Shown: in pieces, positions 27,220-36,668 of the stretch
How positions within the stretch are numbered: position 1 is the stretch's first letter
How the letters are laid out: each line of letters begins with the position of its first letter
Assembly: GCA_934277435.1 (NCBI GenBank)
Contig: CAKQUE010000008.1
Location: forward strand, 1-64,000
Direction of reading: 5' to 3'
Source: an uncultured Alphaproteobacteria bacterium
Lineage (GTDB): Bacteria > Pseudomonadota > Alphaproteobacteria > RF32 > CAG-239
Length of the DNA stretch: 64,000 nt
Notes under the pieces: model-generated
Told to the model about the DNA's origin: nothing
The model's input: the letters and a program-made list of their open reading frames with translations, nothing else
The model's database searches: none
Translations under genes and position numbers: made by a program

Positions 27220-27660
27220 CTATTCTGTTTGCAAAAGATTATCACGAAGTTTCACAATAATCTTTTCCAAAATTGTTGCGTCTTCAGCATACAAATCTAT
27301 TGCGGGAATTTCAACACCTAAAATATTTTCGCACTTATTTTTTGGCAGACGTTCCAAATTTTCTTTAGACTGCACCAAATTGACCACTAGATTGATTTCT
27401 GCTTCTTTTTCAAATTCATACCTAGAAATTCCCACATTTCGAATTTCCAACAAACCTCTGATATTGAGCGGCGCGCTGCCAAAAAGCATATTATTGCGTG
27501 TTTCCAAGGCCACCACATCATCTGCCACCAAAACCGCGTTTTTATTTTCAATAAATTTCAATGCCAATTCCGATTTACCGCTACCAGACTTGCCTTTAAA
27601 TAAAATTCCTTTATTTTTCCATAGCACCAAAGAGGCGTGCACTGTGCATAACTCAGACAT
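27220..27660 (-). CDS. hprK: Short HPr kinase/phosphorylase (C-terminal domain only)
   Basis: A 146-residue protein matching only the catalytic domain of HprK (full-length about 310). Walker A is GKSGSGKSELAL, and the HprK signature appears as IRGLLEIRNVGI. Such short forms are typical of Alphaproteobacteria, where they phosphorylate HPr of a regulatory phosphotransferase system, linking carbon or nitrogen state to gene control. The start overlaps the end of tsaE by 8 bases. No HPr or EIIA gene is seen here. It ends LLQTE. Confidence 0.9.
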   Translation of the reverse strand: MSELCTVHASLVLWKNKGILFKGKSGSGKSELALKFIENKNAVLVADDVVALETRNNMLFGSAPLNIRGLLEIRNVGISRYEFEKEAEINLVVNLVQSKENLERLPKNKCENILGVEIPAIDLYAEDATILEKIIVKLRDNLLQTE

Positions 27661-28111
27661 TTTCTAACCGTTTTTGCTTATTGTCGTCTGTTGCCGAGAT
27701 AGTAATTTTTCTTCCATCTTCAGTCATTTCTATTTGGACATTCCACATATTACGCGGAGAAAAAGCCCCCATTCTTTCCGGCCATTCCACTAAACTAACG
27801 CCGGAATAAAAAGCCTCTTCCACGCCTAGCTCAAAAATTTCGGACGGTTTTTCCAAACGATACAAATCATAGTGATAAATATCAAACGCCTCAGCGCTAT
27901 AAGTTTGCAGCAAAGTAAACGTTGGACTAGGAACTTCTTTGGCTCCGGTCAGCTTTTGAATAAAAGCTCGGGCAAAAACACTTTTACCCGCCCCTAATGT
28001 TCCATTTAGCGCCCATATATCGCCTTGTTCGCTAATTTCTGCCAATTTTTCGGCCAACGCTATTGTGTCAGCCTCGCTATGAGAAACAAAAACCTTTTCC
28101 ATTAAAACCAC
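27653..28111 (-). CDS. tsaE: tRNA threonylcarbamoyladenosine biosynthesis ATPase
   Basis: A 152-residue P-loop ATPase with Walker A GTLGAGKSVFARAF, SPTFTLLQTY, YHYDLYRLEKP and the VEWPERM motif, all diagnostic of TsaE (YjeE). It supports TsaD/TsaB in forming t6A at position 37 of ANN-decoding tRNAs and is usually essential. A start a few codons later (MEKVF) is possible. It overlaps the nuclease gene upstream by 10 bases and the hprK gene downstream by 8. Confidence 0.94.
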   Translation of the reverse strand: MVLMEKVFVSHSEADTIALAEKLAEISEQGDIWALNGTLGAGKSVFARAFIQKLTGAKEVPSPTFTLLQTYSAEAFDIYHYDLYRLEKPSEIFELGVEEAFYSGVSLVEWPERMGAFSPRNMWNVQIEMTEDGRKITISATDDNKQKRLENV

Positions 28112-29070
28112 CCGTCAAAATTTAACCAATCCGAACTTTTATTTACCTCTATTTCCGCTCTTCTTTTTTGCAGTTTACGCCAATCTGCCGGACGATAAAA
28201 GCGCCCATTCCACATACCTTGCAAGTCATTCCGCGCCTGTCTTTCATAAGGAAGATAAATATCGGTATTTTTGGTATACGCAACAGCCCAGCCGGCACCG
28301 ACTATCGCAGCTCCGATATCATGTTGCCCCAAAAAACAAACACCGGTTGCGCGGCGATTTATCACATCACCAACAATTCGGCATTCAACTTCTTGTTCAT
28401 GTATCCAATCTTGCAGCCATGTAATAGCCTTTTGACCGCAGTGATACGATATTCCTTTAGAATTGGAACATATCTGCTCAGAATTCGGCGCATCAACGCC
28501 CAACAGTTTCACACGTATGCCTTTAATTTTTAGCACGCTGCCTGTTATCACCCTTGGAACGCCTTTCAAAGCAGGATAGTTCATTGGGTTAAAGCTATTT
28601 ATCTGCTCCGGTTCTTGTTTTGCGCCAAACAATCCCGAAACTTTAGAAAAAAAACCACCGTCATCTTCGGACGGTGTTGCATTAACAACAGAACCATTGT
28701 TTCCATCTGTTCCGATTGGTTCTAAATCTGCCATTTGTCCATTTTGTTGCTGAGCCTCCGCATATTCAACAGAAGGCTCATTGGCGCTAAAAAATTTATC
28801 TCCTAATTTCTGAGTTACAGAGTCTGAACCCAGCATTCCCAAAGAATATAAAATAAACCACACAACGCCGCCTATCACGAGCAGCGCCATCGACATACTC
28901 ATGGCAGACCAAATAATTTTCAAGAATATATAAAGGACAATAAGACCAATAACCACGCTTACAAAGCCCATTCCTTGCAAAGATGTGCTGTCACTTTGCG
29001 TGCCTGCCCCGCCAAAATGTATCAACGCAGCAAAAACAACCAACAATATTATATTTTTCAACAAAGACAT
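28102..29070 (-). CDS. Membrane-anchored thermonuclease-like (SNase fold) protein
   Basis: A 322-residue protein. Two or three hydrophobic segments lie in residues 1-85 (FVSVVIGLIVLYIFLKIIW, then MALLVIGGVVWFILYSLGML). A linker follows, then an SNase-like domain at about 165-295 with IRVKLLGVDAPNSEQIC, CGQKAITWLQDWI and AAIVGAGWAVAY, as in Nuc/YncB-type nucleases. It probably acts in the periplasm or at the membrane surface. The usual DAPE motif is DAPN with a Glu two residues on, so activity needs care. It is the first gene of the run ending in cvpA and overlaps tsaE. Confidence 0.8.
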   Translation of the reverse strand: MSLLKNIILLVVFAALIHFGGAGTQSDSTSLQGMGFVSVVIGLIVLYIFLKIIWSAMSMSMALLVIGGVVWFILYSLGMLGSDSVTQKLGDKFFSANEPSVEYAEAQQQNGQMADLEPIGTDGNNGSVVNATPSEDDGGFFSKVSGLFGAKQEPEQINSFNPMNYPALKGVPRVITGSVLKIKGIRVKLLGVDAPNSEQICSNSKGISYHCGQKAITWLQDWIHEQEVECRIVGDVINRRATGVCFLGQHDIGAAIVGAGWAVAYTKNTDIYLPYERQARNDLQGMWNGRFYRPADWRKLQKRRAEIEVNKSSDWLNFDGWF

Positions 29071-29128
29071 TTACTTAACCTTTTCCAATATCTGCTACAT
29101 TAGAACATAATTTTTTTTCTTATGCAAG

Positions 29129-30883
29129 CTATTTATACAGCTTTGGCAGCAGCTCTTCCGCTTCATTTTTATTTTTATGACCGGAACTGTTTCTTATAGC
29201 CTGCAAAATTATTGCTGTGTTTAAAGACACATTTTCTCCTCCATATAATATTTTATTTAAATTTTGCAGCTGATTTTCAAAATTATCTTGTTTAACAGCT
29301 TTAGCCAAATCCTGTAAATTGCTTATATTTGCATCTTTAAACACAGTATTGCCCCACAAAATAAGGTTATCGCGCAAAGCTCTGTAATCCTTATTATCCA
29401 AATTGCGGCGAATAATTGATTTCCAATCTGTCCGACTTTTAGTTTCTTTTTTTTCTGCAGTTTGCGGATGTCTAAACAGAAAACTTATGAGTAATCCGGC
29501 CAAAAATGCAACAATTACCCAAATCAAAATTTTTTCGTCAGACACCAAGTTTTGTGGCGTAATTTCTGTCTTTTCCGTTTTTTGTTCTGTCACCTGAGTT
29601 TTTGTATTTTCAGCTGGCATACTCTTAGTTTCCGGCTCAACCGAATGACCTTCCACAAAAACTTTTTCCGCCGGAATAACTGCCGTTTCTATTTTTTTTG
29701 TTCTGACATTAAACCATTGTAATTTAAGCTCCGGTAGAATTTGCTCGCCGTTTTTTTGCGGAATATAAACCACTCTGGTCACGGCTTGCGAAACAACTTT
29801 ATCTTTTATCACTTCGGTATTAAACTGTGGATTTTCCGGATAAAGCTTAAAATTTTTATCATCAGTAAATGACAATTCCGGTAACTGTGTATCGGCCACG
29901 CCTAAAACCGTCAGAGCAATTTCGCGGGCCACGGTTTCTCCCACCATAAATAAAGGCTTTTTCTCGGTCCACATTGCTTCAAACTTCAAATTTTCTGCCG
30001 GCAGCCACCAATTTTGCCCATAATCAGCAACTTCGGGCAAAACATTTATCTGTGCAGTTTTAGAATACAGCTCAACCGGCTTTTGCGTACCGAAAACATC
30101 ATTAATATCCATGCTCATAAATTGAAACAAGCTATTGAATCCTTGCTGCAGCAAAGGATGTTTATTTATCTTATCCGCACTGATATAAAAACCGTTTATT
30201 TTTGCCGTTGGAAGTTCCAAATTTCCGCTCTTTTGCGGAAACAGGGCATAATAAAATTTTATAACCCTTTCGCCGTTTACATTGTTAACTTCATAATTTT
30301 TCAACTCTTTTATCAGCCAATTGTCAGCATTGACAAATTGCGGCGCAGATGTCAATTGCAAACCGATTTTATCATGAATTGTCAAAACGGCGTTAACTTC
30401 TTGCTGTATATAAGGATTAGTGTTGTCTATCTCTAAATCAACCGAAAATTTTGTGGCTTCCGCTAACTGATTATCATTTTTAACATTTCCTTGTTTACCC
30501 ACTCCGGCAACCGCGCTCCCTGCAGGCAAAACTTCGATGGTTATCGGTTGGCTCGTATACTTTCCAACTTTTATTGCCGGTATGGTAACTTTTCCCTCAT
30601 GCTTTGGCAGCAAACCAATATTCCAATCGCTCTGCTGAAAACTTTGACCATTTATATAATTCATTTGCGATGAACTTGAAGTGGAATAGACGGTAAAATC
30701 CTTTTGCAATCCGCTCAAATCAGGCTGCAATGACGCCCCGTCTTTGCCATCATACGAAAGATTCAAATAAAAAACTTCGCCCAGTGGAACTTTATCAGCC
30801 TCAACATCAGCTTTTAGAGTTTGGGCAAACACATTTGATAATAAAGCCATAAAGACTGTTGTTAATACCAAAATTTTTTTCAT
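29129..30883 (-). CDS. batD: BatD family protein (oxygen tolerance)
   Basis: A 584-residue protein with a signal peptide to about residue 20 (SNVFAQ), a long periplasmic beta-rich region with repeated BatD domains (ADKVPLGEVFYLNLSYDGKDG), one membrane helix at about 450-470 (ILIWVIVAFLAGLLISF) and a cytoplasmic helical tail. BatD proteins belong to the MoxR-Bat operon linked to aerotolerance and stress survival; the biochemistry is not settled. It lies 12 bases downstream of the BatB/C gene. Confidence 0.85.
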   Translation of the reverse strand: MKKILVLTTVFMALLSNVFAQTLKADVEADKVPLGEVFYLNLSYDGKDGASLQPDLSGLQKDFTVYSTSSSSQMNYINGQSFQQSDWNIGLLPKHEGKVTIPAIKVGKYTSQPITIEVLPAGSAVAGVGKQGNVKNDNQLAEATKFSVDLEIDNTNPYIQQEVNAVLTIHDKIGLQLTSAPQFVNADNWLIKELKNYEVNNVNGERVIKFYYALFPQKSGNLELPTAKINGFYISADKINKHPLLQQGFNSLFQFMSMDINDVFGTQKPVELYSKTAQINVLPEVADYGQNWWLPAENLKFEAMWTEKKPLFMVGETVAREIALTVLGVADTQLPELSFTDDKNFKLYPENPQFNTEVIKDKVVSQAVTRVVYIPQKNGEQILPELKLQWFNVRTKKIETAVIPAEKVFVEGHSVEPETKSMPAENTKTQVTEQKTEKTEITPQNLVSDEKILIWVIVAFLAGLLISFLFRHPQTAEKKETKSRTDWKSIIRRNLDNKDYRALRDNLILWGNTVFKDANISNLQDLAKAVKQDNFENQLQNLNKILYGGENVSLNTAIILQAIRNSSGHKNKNEAEELLPKLYK

Positions 30884-30895
30884 TTCAACCTCACC

Positions 30896-32686
30896 TTATT
30901 TTTCATATCTTTTTTTAGCATATTCTTTTTTTATAAAAGCTCGCAGCAAACCACCTTTATCTTCGGGAATTTTACGAAACTTCTGCATTCTGGCACGAAT
31001 TTTTTCTCGTTCTGCCGGCGACTGCTTATCACTGGCTTCTATTGAAACACTTTTTTGCTCTTCCGACTGCTGATTCTGCTGCTCAGACTGTTGCTGCTTC
31101 TGCTGCTCGGACTGTTGTTGCTGCTGGTTCTGCTGCTCAGACTGTTGTTGCTGCTTCTGCTGCTCAGACTGTTGTTGCTGGTTCTGCTGCTCAGACTGTT
31201 GCTGCTGGTTCTGCTGTTCGGACTGTTGTTGCTGCTTCTGCTGCTCAGACTGTTGCTGTTGGTTCTGCTGCTCAGACTGTTGTTGCTGCTTCTGCTGCTC
31301 AGACTGTTGCTGCTGGTTCTGCTGCTCAGACTGTTGCTGCTGGTTCTGCTGCTCAGACTGTTGCTGCTGGTTCTGCTGCTGTTTATTGTCGTTATTTTTG
31401 CTCTGATTTTGATTATTTTGCTTTTGTTGTTTTTTCAAATATTCCAAATTGAATTTTGCATCTTCAAAGTCTGGTTGTTGTTGTAAAACTTCTTCATATT
31501 TTTTTATCGCTTCATCAATTTTTCCGCCTTTTGCCAATGCGTTGCCCTGATTATACAAAGCGGTAACATCATTTCCTTTGGCAAAATTTTTAAACGCAGC
31601 GTCATAGTCGCCACTCTTATACGCAGCAGACGCTTTCCATTGCGTATCCGTAAATTTTTCAGCTGCAGCACCATAATTCTGCTCTTTAAAATTTTTTAAA
31701 GCTTCTTGGTTATCATTTAAAAACCAACTTGCTTGGACAGGTTGCCCAAAGAGCAAAAACATTACCACAATCATTAATAAACCGCGCCGGAAATATCCCA
31801 ACAGCAACAAAGCCGGCAGCCACAAAAAATACCATCCCATATCATTCCAAACAGTCTGCATATTTTGGCTTTGTTTAATTTCTTTAGCGGTAATGTCATT
31901 AATTTTTTTTATCAGCAAATCCAACCCTTTGTTATAGCTAATATATAGTCCTCGACCTTTTTCCGCCACCATTTTAAGCTTGTCATTATCTTGCGAACTC
32001 ATATTCACAATATCCACGTCATAACCGGCTGCGGCAGCTTTTGATGCACTTTCTAAAGCGGCGTCAAAACGTTCGCCGACATTAGCGGTCAAAACCACGA
32101 TGTTTCCGCTTGGCAGCGCAGCTTCTTGCATACGTTCTACCGCCAAATCTATGGCTCTATCCAGCCTATCGCCATTTTCCGGCATAATATTCATTTCCAA
32201 CGCTGGCAACAGATTATCTATAATCGCCGCATCTTCCGTCAACGGAGTAATCATAAACGGCTCTTTACTATACACAATCAAGCCGCTTTCAGTATTTTTC
32301 AGCGTTTTCACCAAATCTTTTATCACATATTTAGCGCGTTCAATTCGGCTTGGCGAAACATCTTTTTGCCACATATCGCCCGACATATTCAACATTATCA
32401 TTACCGGATTTTCCACACTCAAAGCCGGATTGCTTTTTTTAGACCAAGTTGGACCTGCTAACGCCACCACCAAAAATAAAACCGTGACAACAGCGCTAAT
32501 CATCGGCCATTTTCTTTTTTCACCGTTGCTTTTTATCAACAAAAAATCAAGCAGATTTTCGTCACAAACCTTGCTCCACGCCGACTCGGCTTTTTGTTGC
32601 GAATATGATTTTAAATATATTAAAACCGGCAAAATCAAGCCTATCAACCAATACGGACGCAAAAAATGAAAATCCTGCCACCACAT
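30896..32686 (-). CDS. BatB/BatC-type protein: von Willebrand A domain plus TPR and Gln-rich repeat
   Basis: A 596-residue protein. Membrane helices near the start and at about residue 60 precede a VWA domain (about 90-280: PVMIMLNMSGDMWQKD, with a changed metal site, since DxSxS is NMSGD). Two further helices (about 295-325) lead into TPR-like repeats (about 330-415). Then comes a Gln/Ser/Glu low-complexity tract of 11 SEQQ units of about nine residues, and a basic end. It joins BatB and BatC functions, as in some Bat operons. The repeat tract is encoded by near-identical 27-base units. Confidence 0.85.
   Translation of the reverse strand: MWWQDFHFLRPYWLIGLILPVLIYLKSYSQQKAESAWSKVCDENLLDFLLIKSNGEKRKWPMISAVVTVLFLVVALAGPTWSKKSNPALSVENPVMIMLNMSGDMWQKDVSPSRIERAKYVIKDLVKTLKNTESGLIVYSKEPFMITPLTEDAAIIDNLLPALEMNIMPENGDRLDRAIDLAVERMQEAALPSGNIVVLTANVGERFDAALESASKAAAAGYDVDIVNMSSQDNDKLKMVAEKGRGLYISYNKGLDLLIKKINDITAKEIKQSQNMQTVWNDMGWYFLWLPALLLLGYFRRGLLMIVVMFLLFGQPVQASWFLNDNQEALKNFKEQNYGAAAEKFTDTQWKASAAYKSGDYDAAFKNFAKGNDVTALYNQGNALAKGGKIDEAIKKYEEVLQQQPDFEDAKFNLEYLKKQQKQNNQNQSKNNDNKQQQNQQQQSEQQNQQQQSEQQNQQQQSEQQKQQQQSEQQNQQQQSEQQKQQQQSEQQNQQQQSEQQNQQQQSEQQKQQQQSEQQNQQQQQSEQQKQQQSEQQNQQSEEQKSVSIEASDKQSPAEREKIRARMQKFRKIPEDKGGLLRAFIKKEYAKKRYEK
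31063..31385 (-). repeat. Tandem 27-bp repeat encoding Gln-rich SEQQ(N/K)QQQQ units
   Basis: About eleven in-frame units lie inside the BatB/C gene. Units alternate between Asn and Lys at one position, and the last ones vary slightly in length. Nearly identical units in tandem are prone to copy-number change. Confidence 0.9.
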
Positions 32687-32687
32687 T

Positions 32688-33698
32688 TTATTCTATCCTT
32701 TTTGCCAACAACACCAAAATCATAAACAAAATCAAAGCCATAGCAGCCGCATATGGATACAGTTCTTTAACTTCCTGCACATACCGACTTTCACTGGTCA
32801 TAGGCTCCAGCTTATCTATTTCGTTATATATCTGAAACAAAGAATTTACATCTTTAGCCCTAAAATAATTTCCTTTAGTTTCAGCCGCCAAAGCTTGCAG
32901 ACTCTCTTCATCTAAACCCGTATTGACCGGAATGCTGAATAATCCGCCAAAAAAGCTTTCACTATCGCTGCCGGCGCCGATTGTATATATTTTCACACCT
33001 TCCTCTTTGGCTAAAGCAATCGCTTGCGGCAAAGATAAACTTCCATCATTGTTTTCACCGTCGGTCAACAAAATTATAACCTTATTTTCAGGTTTTCCCT
33101 CGGATTCCGCCAAATTTTTTAGAGCCACTCCCACCGCATCGCCAATAGAGGTAGAATTACCAGCCATACCGGCATCAGCATTCCATAATATTTCTTTTAC
33201 CGATTGCTTGTCATATGTCAGCGGCGCCTGCAAATAAGCCTGTGTGCCAAACAAAACCAGCCCTATTCTATCTGACGTACGTTTATCTATAAAATTATCA
33301 ATAACATTTTTAACCGCTGTCAAACGGCTATACATTTTATTTTTATACTGAAAATCCTCTTCGCTCATAGAATTGGAAATATCAACCACTAATAAAATCT
33401 CACGGCCTTCATTTTTTACCGGTATCGGTTTTCCAACCCACTGCGGACGGCATAAAGCCAACACCATTAAACCCCACACAAGCGCAAACAAAAAAATTTT
33501 TATTGCCGAAAACACCGCCGGTTTAAATGATATCCCTTTGCCGCTGACCGATTGTATTTGTTTAATATCCGCCAAAAACGGTACTTTCAACGCATCGCCA
33601 TACGTTTTTTTTATGGCCGGAAACATAAAATACACCACCAATGGCAACAATAACAGCCAAGCAGCCTGCGGATTGGCAAAATGATTCAGCATCATCAT
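32688..33698 (-). CDS. batA: BatA-type von Willebrand A domain protein
   Basis: A 336-residue protein with N-terminal membrane helices (about 10-30 and 60-85), a VWA domain at about 100-300 with an intact MIDAS motif DISNSMS, later Thr and LLTDGENNDG residues, and a C-terminal helix ending LAKRIE. It is typical of BatA from aerotolerance operons. It overlaps the DUF4381 gene upstream by 4 bases (ATGA type) and is 1 base from the next gene, so they are coupled. Confidence 0.9.
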   Translation of the reverse strand: MMMLNHFANPQAAWLLLLPLVVYFMFPAIKKTYGDALKVPFLADIKQIQSVSGKGISFKPAVFSAIKIFLFALVWGLMVLALCRPQWVGKPIPVKNEGREILLVVDISNSMSEEDFQYKNKMYSRLTAVKNVIDNFIDKRTSDRIGLVLFGTQAYLQAPLTYDKQSVKEILWNADAGMAGNSTSIGDAVGVALKNLAESEGKPENKVIILLTDGENNDGSLSLPQAIALAKEEGVKIYTIGAGSDSESFFGGLFSIPVNTGLDEESLQALAAETKGNYFRAKDVNSLFQIYNEIDKLEPMTSESRYVQEVKELYPYAAAMALILFMILVLLAKRIE

Positions 33699-34147
33699 AG
33701 ATTAGCTCCTATCCAACTTTGGCAAAAAACTCGCAAATCCGCCACATTTTCAGCTGCAAACAAATCGCTGTTTGCCGGCGCATACGGAGCGTCAAGCAAA
33801 AGAGCCGCCGTTTGTTTTGAAAGTTTTTGCTTAGCGTGATTATTCAAAAAATCTATCCAATTTTTGCCGGAATAAGAAACGGCTTCCGGATAGCGGCTAA
33901 TACAAATACGGCGCAGCAATTCCGACATTTTAACCGCTGCTGAAGCGCTATTTTCGGACGCATTTTTTTTCAAAAGGTACAGAGCATAAATTCTTTTACT
34001 GTTTTTTCTAAACCAACATATTATTTTAACGGCAAAAATCATGGCAATAGCCAACAAAAGCAATCCCCACCAGCCATAAGCCAAAGGAAATATAGAAACC
34101 CCGTCGGACGGCAAATGTATATCTCTTAATTCAGGCAAATTATCCAT
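33695..34147 (-). CDS. DUF4381 domain protein of the Bat operon
   Basis: A 150-residue protein with one membrane helix at about 25-45 (YGWWGLLLLAIAMIFAVKII) and a helical cytoplasmic part containing RRICISRYPEAVSYSGKNW, the DUF4381 pattern. Such genes lie between the DUF58 gene and batA in MoxR operons. Here the moxR and DUF58 genes are missing upstream: the next gene up is an unrelated M23 peptidase. The operon is thus reduced or split. Confidence 0.8.
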   Translation of the reverse strand: MDNLPELRDIHLPSDGVSIFPLAYGWWGLLLLAIAMIFAVKIICWFRKNSKRIYALYLLKKNASENSASAAVKMSELLRRICISRYPEAVSYSGKNWIDFLNNHAKQKLSKQTAALLLDAPYAPANSDLFAAENVADLRVFCQSWIGANL

Positions 34148-34236
34148 TTTTAAAAACCTCTCCTATTTGCTATAAAATCTAAGATTTATAAATGCCAATA
34201 TCAAGTATTGTTTAAAAATTCGGCGCAGTTATCCCA

Positions 34237-36165
34237 TTATTTTCTTTTTGGTTTACGCGAAATTGAACGATAAATATTCATTGATTTTGCGTTAGCTGCC
34301 TGTAAACTGCTTTTTTTCTTAGCCGGAGTTTTCGGAGGATAAATAAGCTTTCTATTTGCCATAGAATCTGTTTTTTGAACCGGTTCAGGTTGACTAACCT
34401 CTTTTTCTTCTACCATTTTTTCTTCAATCGCTTTTTCTTCCACCATTTTTTCAACTTGTTCTGCTGGTTGCGGAGCGTTTTGTATTGCAGAAAAAACATC
34501 TGCTTTATTTGGTAAAGAAATCACGTTATCGTTATTTTTATTTGTTGTTTCGACTACAATCGGTTTGTTTGCCGGCTCTTCTTTTAGTGCGGCAGCATTA
34601 GCCTCATTTTTCTTATCTATTTCGGTTTCTGCTGTTTTTTTAGCCTCAACTTCTTCTTTTTTCTTTTCAGTCGCAACCAATTCTGTAGCCTTAATATTAT
34701 CAACCTTTTTCACGATTCGCTTAAATTCTACCAATTGATTGCCGGTCAAATCATTACCGGTAGCAACTTTAGCTTTAAGCGGGTCGATTCTTTGTCCCTT
34801 ACGGAGGATTTCAAAGTGCAAATGCGGACCTGTCGAACGCCCTGTACTGCCCACATAGCCGATAATCTGTCCTTTTTTAACCTTAACCCCAGGACGCATA
34901 CCGCTAGCAAATTTATGCATATGTCCATAAGCTGTTTCATATTCCGAATTGTGGCGAATCTTGATAAAATTACCGTAACCGTTCACATAGCGAGCCATTT
35001 CAATAGTGCCAGAGCCGCTGGCGTATATGGCAGTTCCGCGCGGAGCAGCATAGTCTACACCGCTATGGAATTTGGTAGTTTTATAAATAGGATGGCGGCG
35101 ATAACCAAATAATGAAGAAATACGCGCGTTGCGCATAGCCAAAGGTTTTTTATCCAAACCAGTCTTTTTAGCCCCGCCTTTTTCATCATAATAGCCTACC
35201 GAACCGCCGCGCGGCTTATAGCGATACAGTTTATAGATTCGATTATTAACCGTGAAAGAGGCGAAAATAACCTCGCCGACACTCACAATATCACCATTTG
35301 CAGCTTTATTCACTTCATATTTAACATTAAAGGTGTCACCATGTTTAACATCTCGCCTAAAATCAATCATATGCGAAAACATTTGAGTTATTTGCCCGCA
35401 TAATTTATACGGAACACCGGACTTGTTTAAAGAAGCGCTGACATTGCCTGAAACCGTGCCTTTGATATCCTTTATTTCATAAGCAAATTTTTCTTGTTCG
35501 ACTCTGGCTTCAAACTGGTCGTATTCGTTAATCTGCAAAATATATTTAGTACCGCGCACAGGTTCAATAACCAAGGTATCCAAAGCTTCCAAAGCCTTTG
35601 ATTGTACATCAAAAGTTGCTGTCAATTCAATATGTTGACCAGCTTTAAGTTTGCGAGCATCATAAACTTTTTTCAAAGTCGTATAAGCGTTGGTGGCGCT
35701 TTTGGTTTCCATTCCCAAATTAGTCAAAATACCAATAAAATTATCACCTGGGGCAACCACAATCACACGGCGCTCTTTTTGATAGATTCCTTCAAAACTT
35801 CCGGCTTGTTCATAATTTTTCGGTTTTGGCTGAATCGGCATAACCACGCCGGCCTGACCATTTTGCCGCAGCATATATTTAGAAGTAATAACTTCATCAT
35901 TGCTCAACAGTTTTAAATTATTTACCTGAGCATACAAAATATCAAACGGATTATCTTTAACATCATTAAAAGCCGGAGTCATAACATCATTATTAAAATC
36001 GTAGTTTTCGTCGGTAAACTGACGTTCGGCCGTTGTTCGGCTTTCATTTTTATTCAGCATAGAAACAAACAAAGCACAGGTAACGGCAACCGCATATCCT
36101 GCAAGCAAGATAGTTTCAATCCGGCGCCGACGCACTTTTTTTCTTAAATTTGTAAACCCAGGCAT
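34237..36165 (-). CDS. M23 (LytM) family metallopeptidase with long charged C-terminus
   Basis: A 642-residue envelope protein. Basic N-terminus and membrane anchor (about 18-38: ILLAGYAVAVTCALFV), a LysM/OapA-like region at about 130-200 (VVAPGDNFIGILTNLG), a second beta domain, and an M23 domain at about 345-470 with FHSGVDYAAPRGT, GHMHKF and HLHFEI zinc-binding motifs. It should cut peptidoglycan cross-links or, with a partner, activate such cutting. The last 160 residues are rich in Lys, Glu and Ala (EEKMVEEKE repeats) and probably disordered. It is monocistronic, with tRNA-Asp divergent upstream. Confidence 0.9.
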   Translation of the reverse strand: MPGFTNLRKKVRRRRIETILLAGYAVAVTCALFVSMLNKNESRTTAERQFTDENYDFNNDVMTPAFNDVKDNPFDILYAQVNNLKLLSNDEVITSKYMLRQNGQAGVVMPIQPKPKNYEQAGSFEGIYQKERRVIVVAPGDNFIGILTNLGMETKSATNAYTTLKKVYDARKLKAGQHIELTATFDVQSKALEALDTLVIEPVRGTKYILQINEYDQFEARVEQEKFAYEIKDIKGTVSGNVSASLNKSGVPYKLCGQITQMFSHMIDFRRDVKHGDTFNVKYEVNKAANGDIVSVGEVIFASFTVNNRIYKLYRYKPRGGSVGYYDEKGGAKKTGLDKKPLAMRNARISSLFGYRRHPIYKTTKFHSGVDYAAPRGTAIYASGSGTIEMARYVNGYGNFIKIRHNSEYETAYGHMHKFASGMRPGVKVKKGQIIGYVGSTGRSTGPHLHFEILRKGQRIDPLKAKVATGNDLTGNQLVEFKRIVKKVDNIKATELVATEKKKEEVEAKKTAETEIDKKNEANAAALKEEPANKPIVVETTNKNNDNVISLPNKADVFSAIQNAPQPAEQVEKMVEEKAIEEKMVEEKEVSQPEPVQKTDSMANRKLIYPPKTPAKKKSSLQAANAKSMNIYRSISRKPKRK

Positions 36166-36301
36166 TTTTAATCCAATTCAATAATTGCTCGAATGATGAT
36201 ATATTTTACAAATCAATGCAAGTAGATATTCAAGTTATACCTATAAAAAGGCTCAGTTTTCCACAATTAAAAATTTTTTTGCAAAAAAATAAAAAAAGTT
36301 C

Positions 36302-36330
36302 TTGCATTATTATTTTTTATTGTATATAAG
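36302..36330 (+). promoter_or_regulatory. Promoter for tRNA-Asp
   Basis: TTGCAT (36302-36307), 17-bp spacer, TATAAG (36325-36330). Transcription would begin about 7 bases before the tRNA. Confidence 0.5.
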
Positions 36331-36343
36331 ATGTCTTGTCGTT

Positions 36344-36420
36344 GGGGGCGTAGTTCAGTTGGTTAGAATGCATGCCTGTCACGCATGAGGTCGCGAGTTC
36401 GAGCCTCGTCGCTCCCGCCA
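36344..36420 (+). tRNA. tRNA-Asp (GTC)
   Basis: A 77-base cloverleaf including encoded CCA. Acceptor strands gggggcg / cgctccc, anticodon loop cctGTCacg giving GTC, and T-arm gcgagttcgagcctcgt. A terminator hairpin follows directly. Its 3' 21 bases are repeated at 36669-36689. Confidence 0.97.
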
Positions 36421-36561
36421 CTAAGAAAGCCTTGGTTTTTACCAAGGCTTTTTTTGTTATATATTGTTTGTTTGGCTCGAACGAGCGACCTCGGTCGCGA
36501 GCTGTAGGAAAATAATATCTCCGGTGGAGATATTATTGACGGAAGGCGCAGATTTTGTGGC
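36400..36561. repeat. 162-bp direct repeat, copy 1 (3' end of tRNA-Asp, terminator, hairpins)
   Basis: Contains the last 21 bases of tRNA-Asp, the terminator agccttggt / accaaggct (36426-36455), a gcgacc / ggtcgc hairpin and the 27-base palindrome at 36511-36537 (aataatatctcc / ggagatattatt around ggt). The second copy lies at 36669-36831 with a few changes. Duplicating the 3' end of a tRNA is what tRNA-targeting integrases do, so this may be a remnant att pair. The 107 bases between the copies hold no gene. Confidence 0.85.
36426..36456 (+). terminator. Terminator after tRNA-Asp
   Basis: Perfect 9-bp stem agccttggt / accaaggct with a 4-base T loop and a seven-T run. Confidence 0.9.
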
Positions 36562-36668
36562 GCGCAAGCTAGGACACGACGCGCCGCAAGCCTCAAAATC
36601 AAGTGCCCGAAGCGTAATTAGTTGTGCTCAAGCTCTTTAGAGCGCCGAGCAAAACTTATGCAGCAAGA

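Noticed and set aside
31042..31486. Long plus-strand open frames opposite the Gln-rich tract (poly-Leu and Ala/Val-rich)
   Set aside because: They are mirror frames of the 27-bp repeat inside the BatB/C gene, with no ribosome site or domain.
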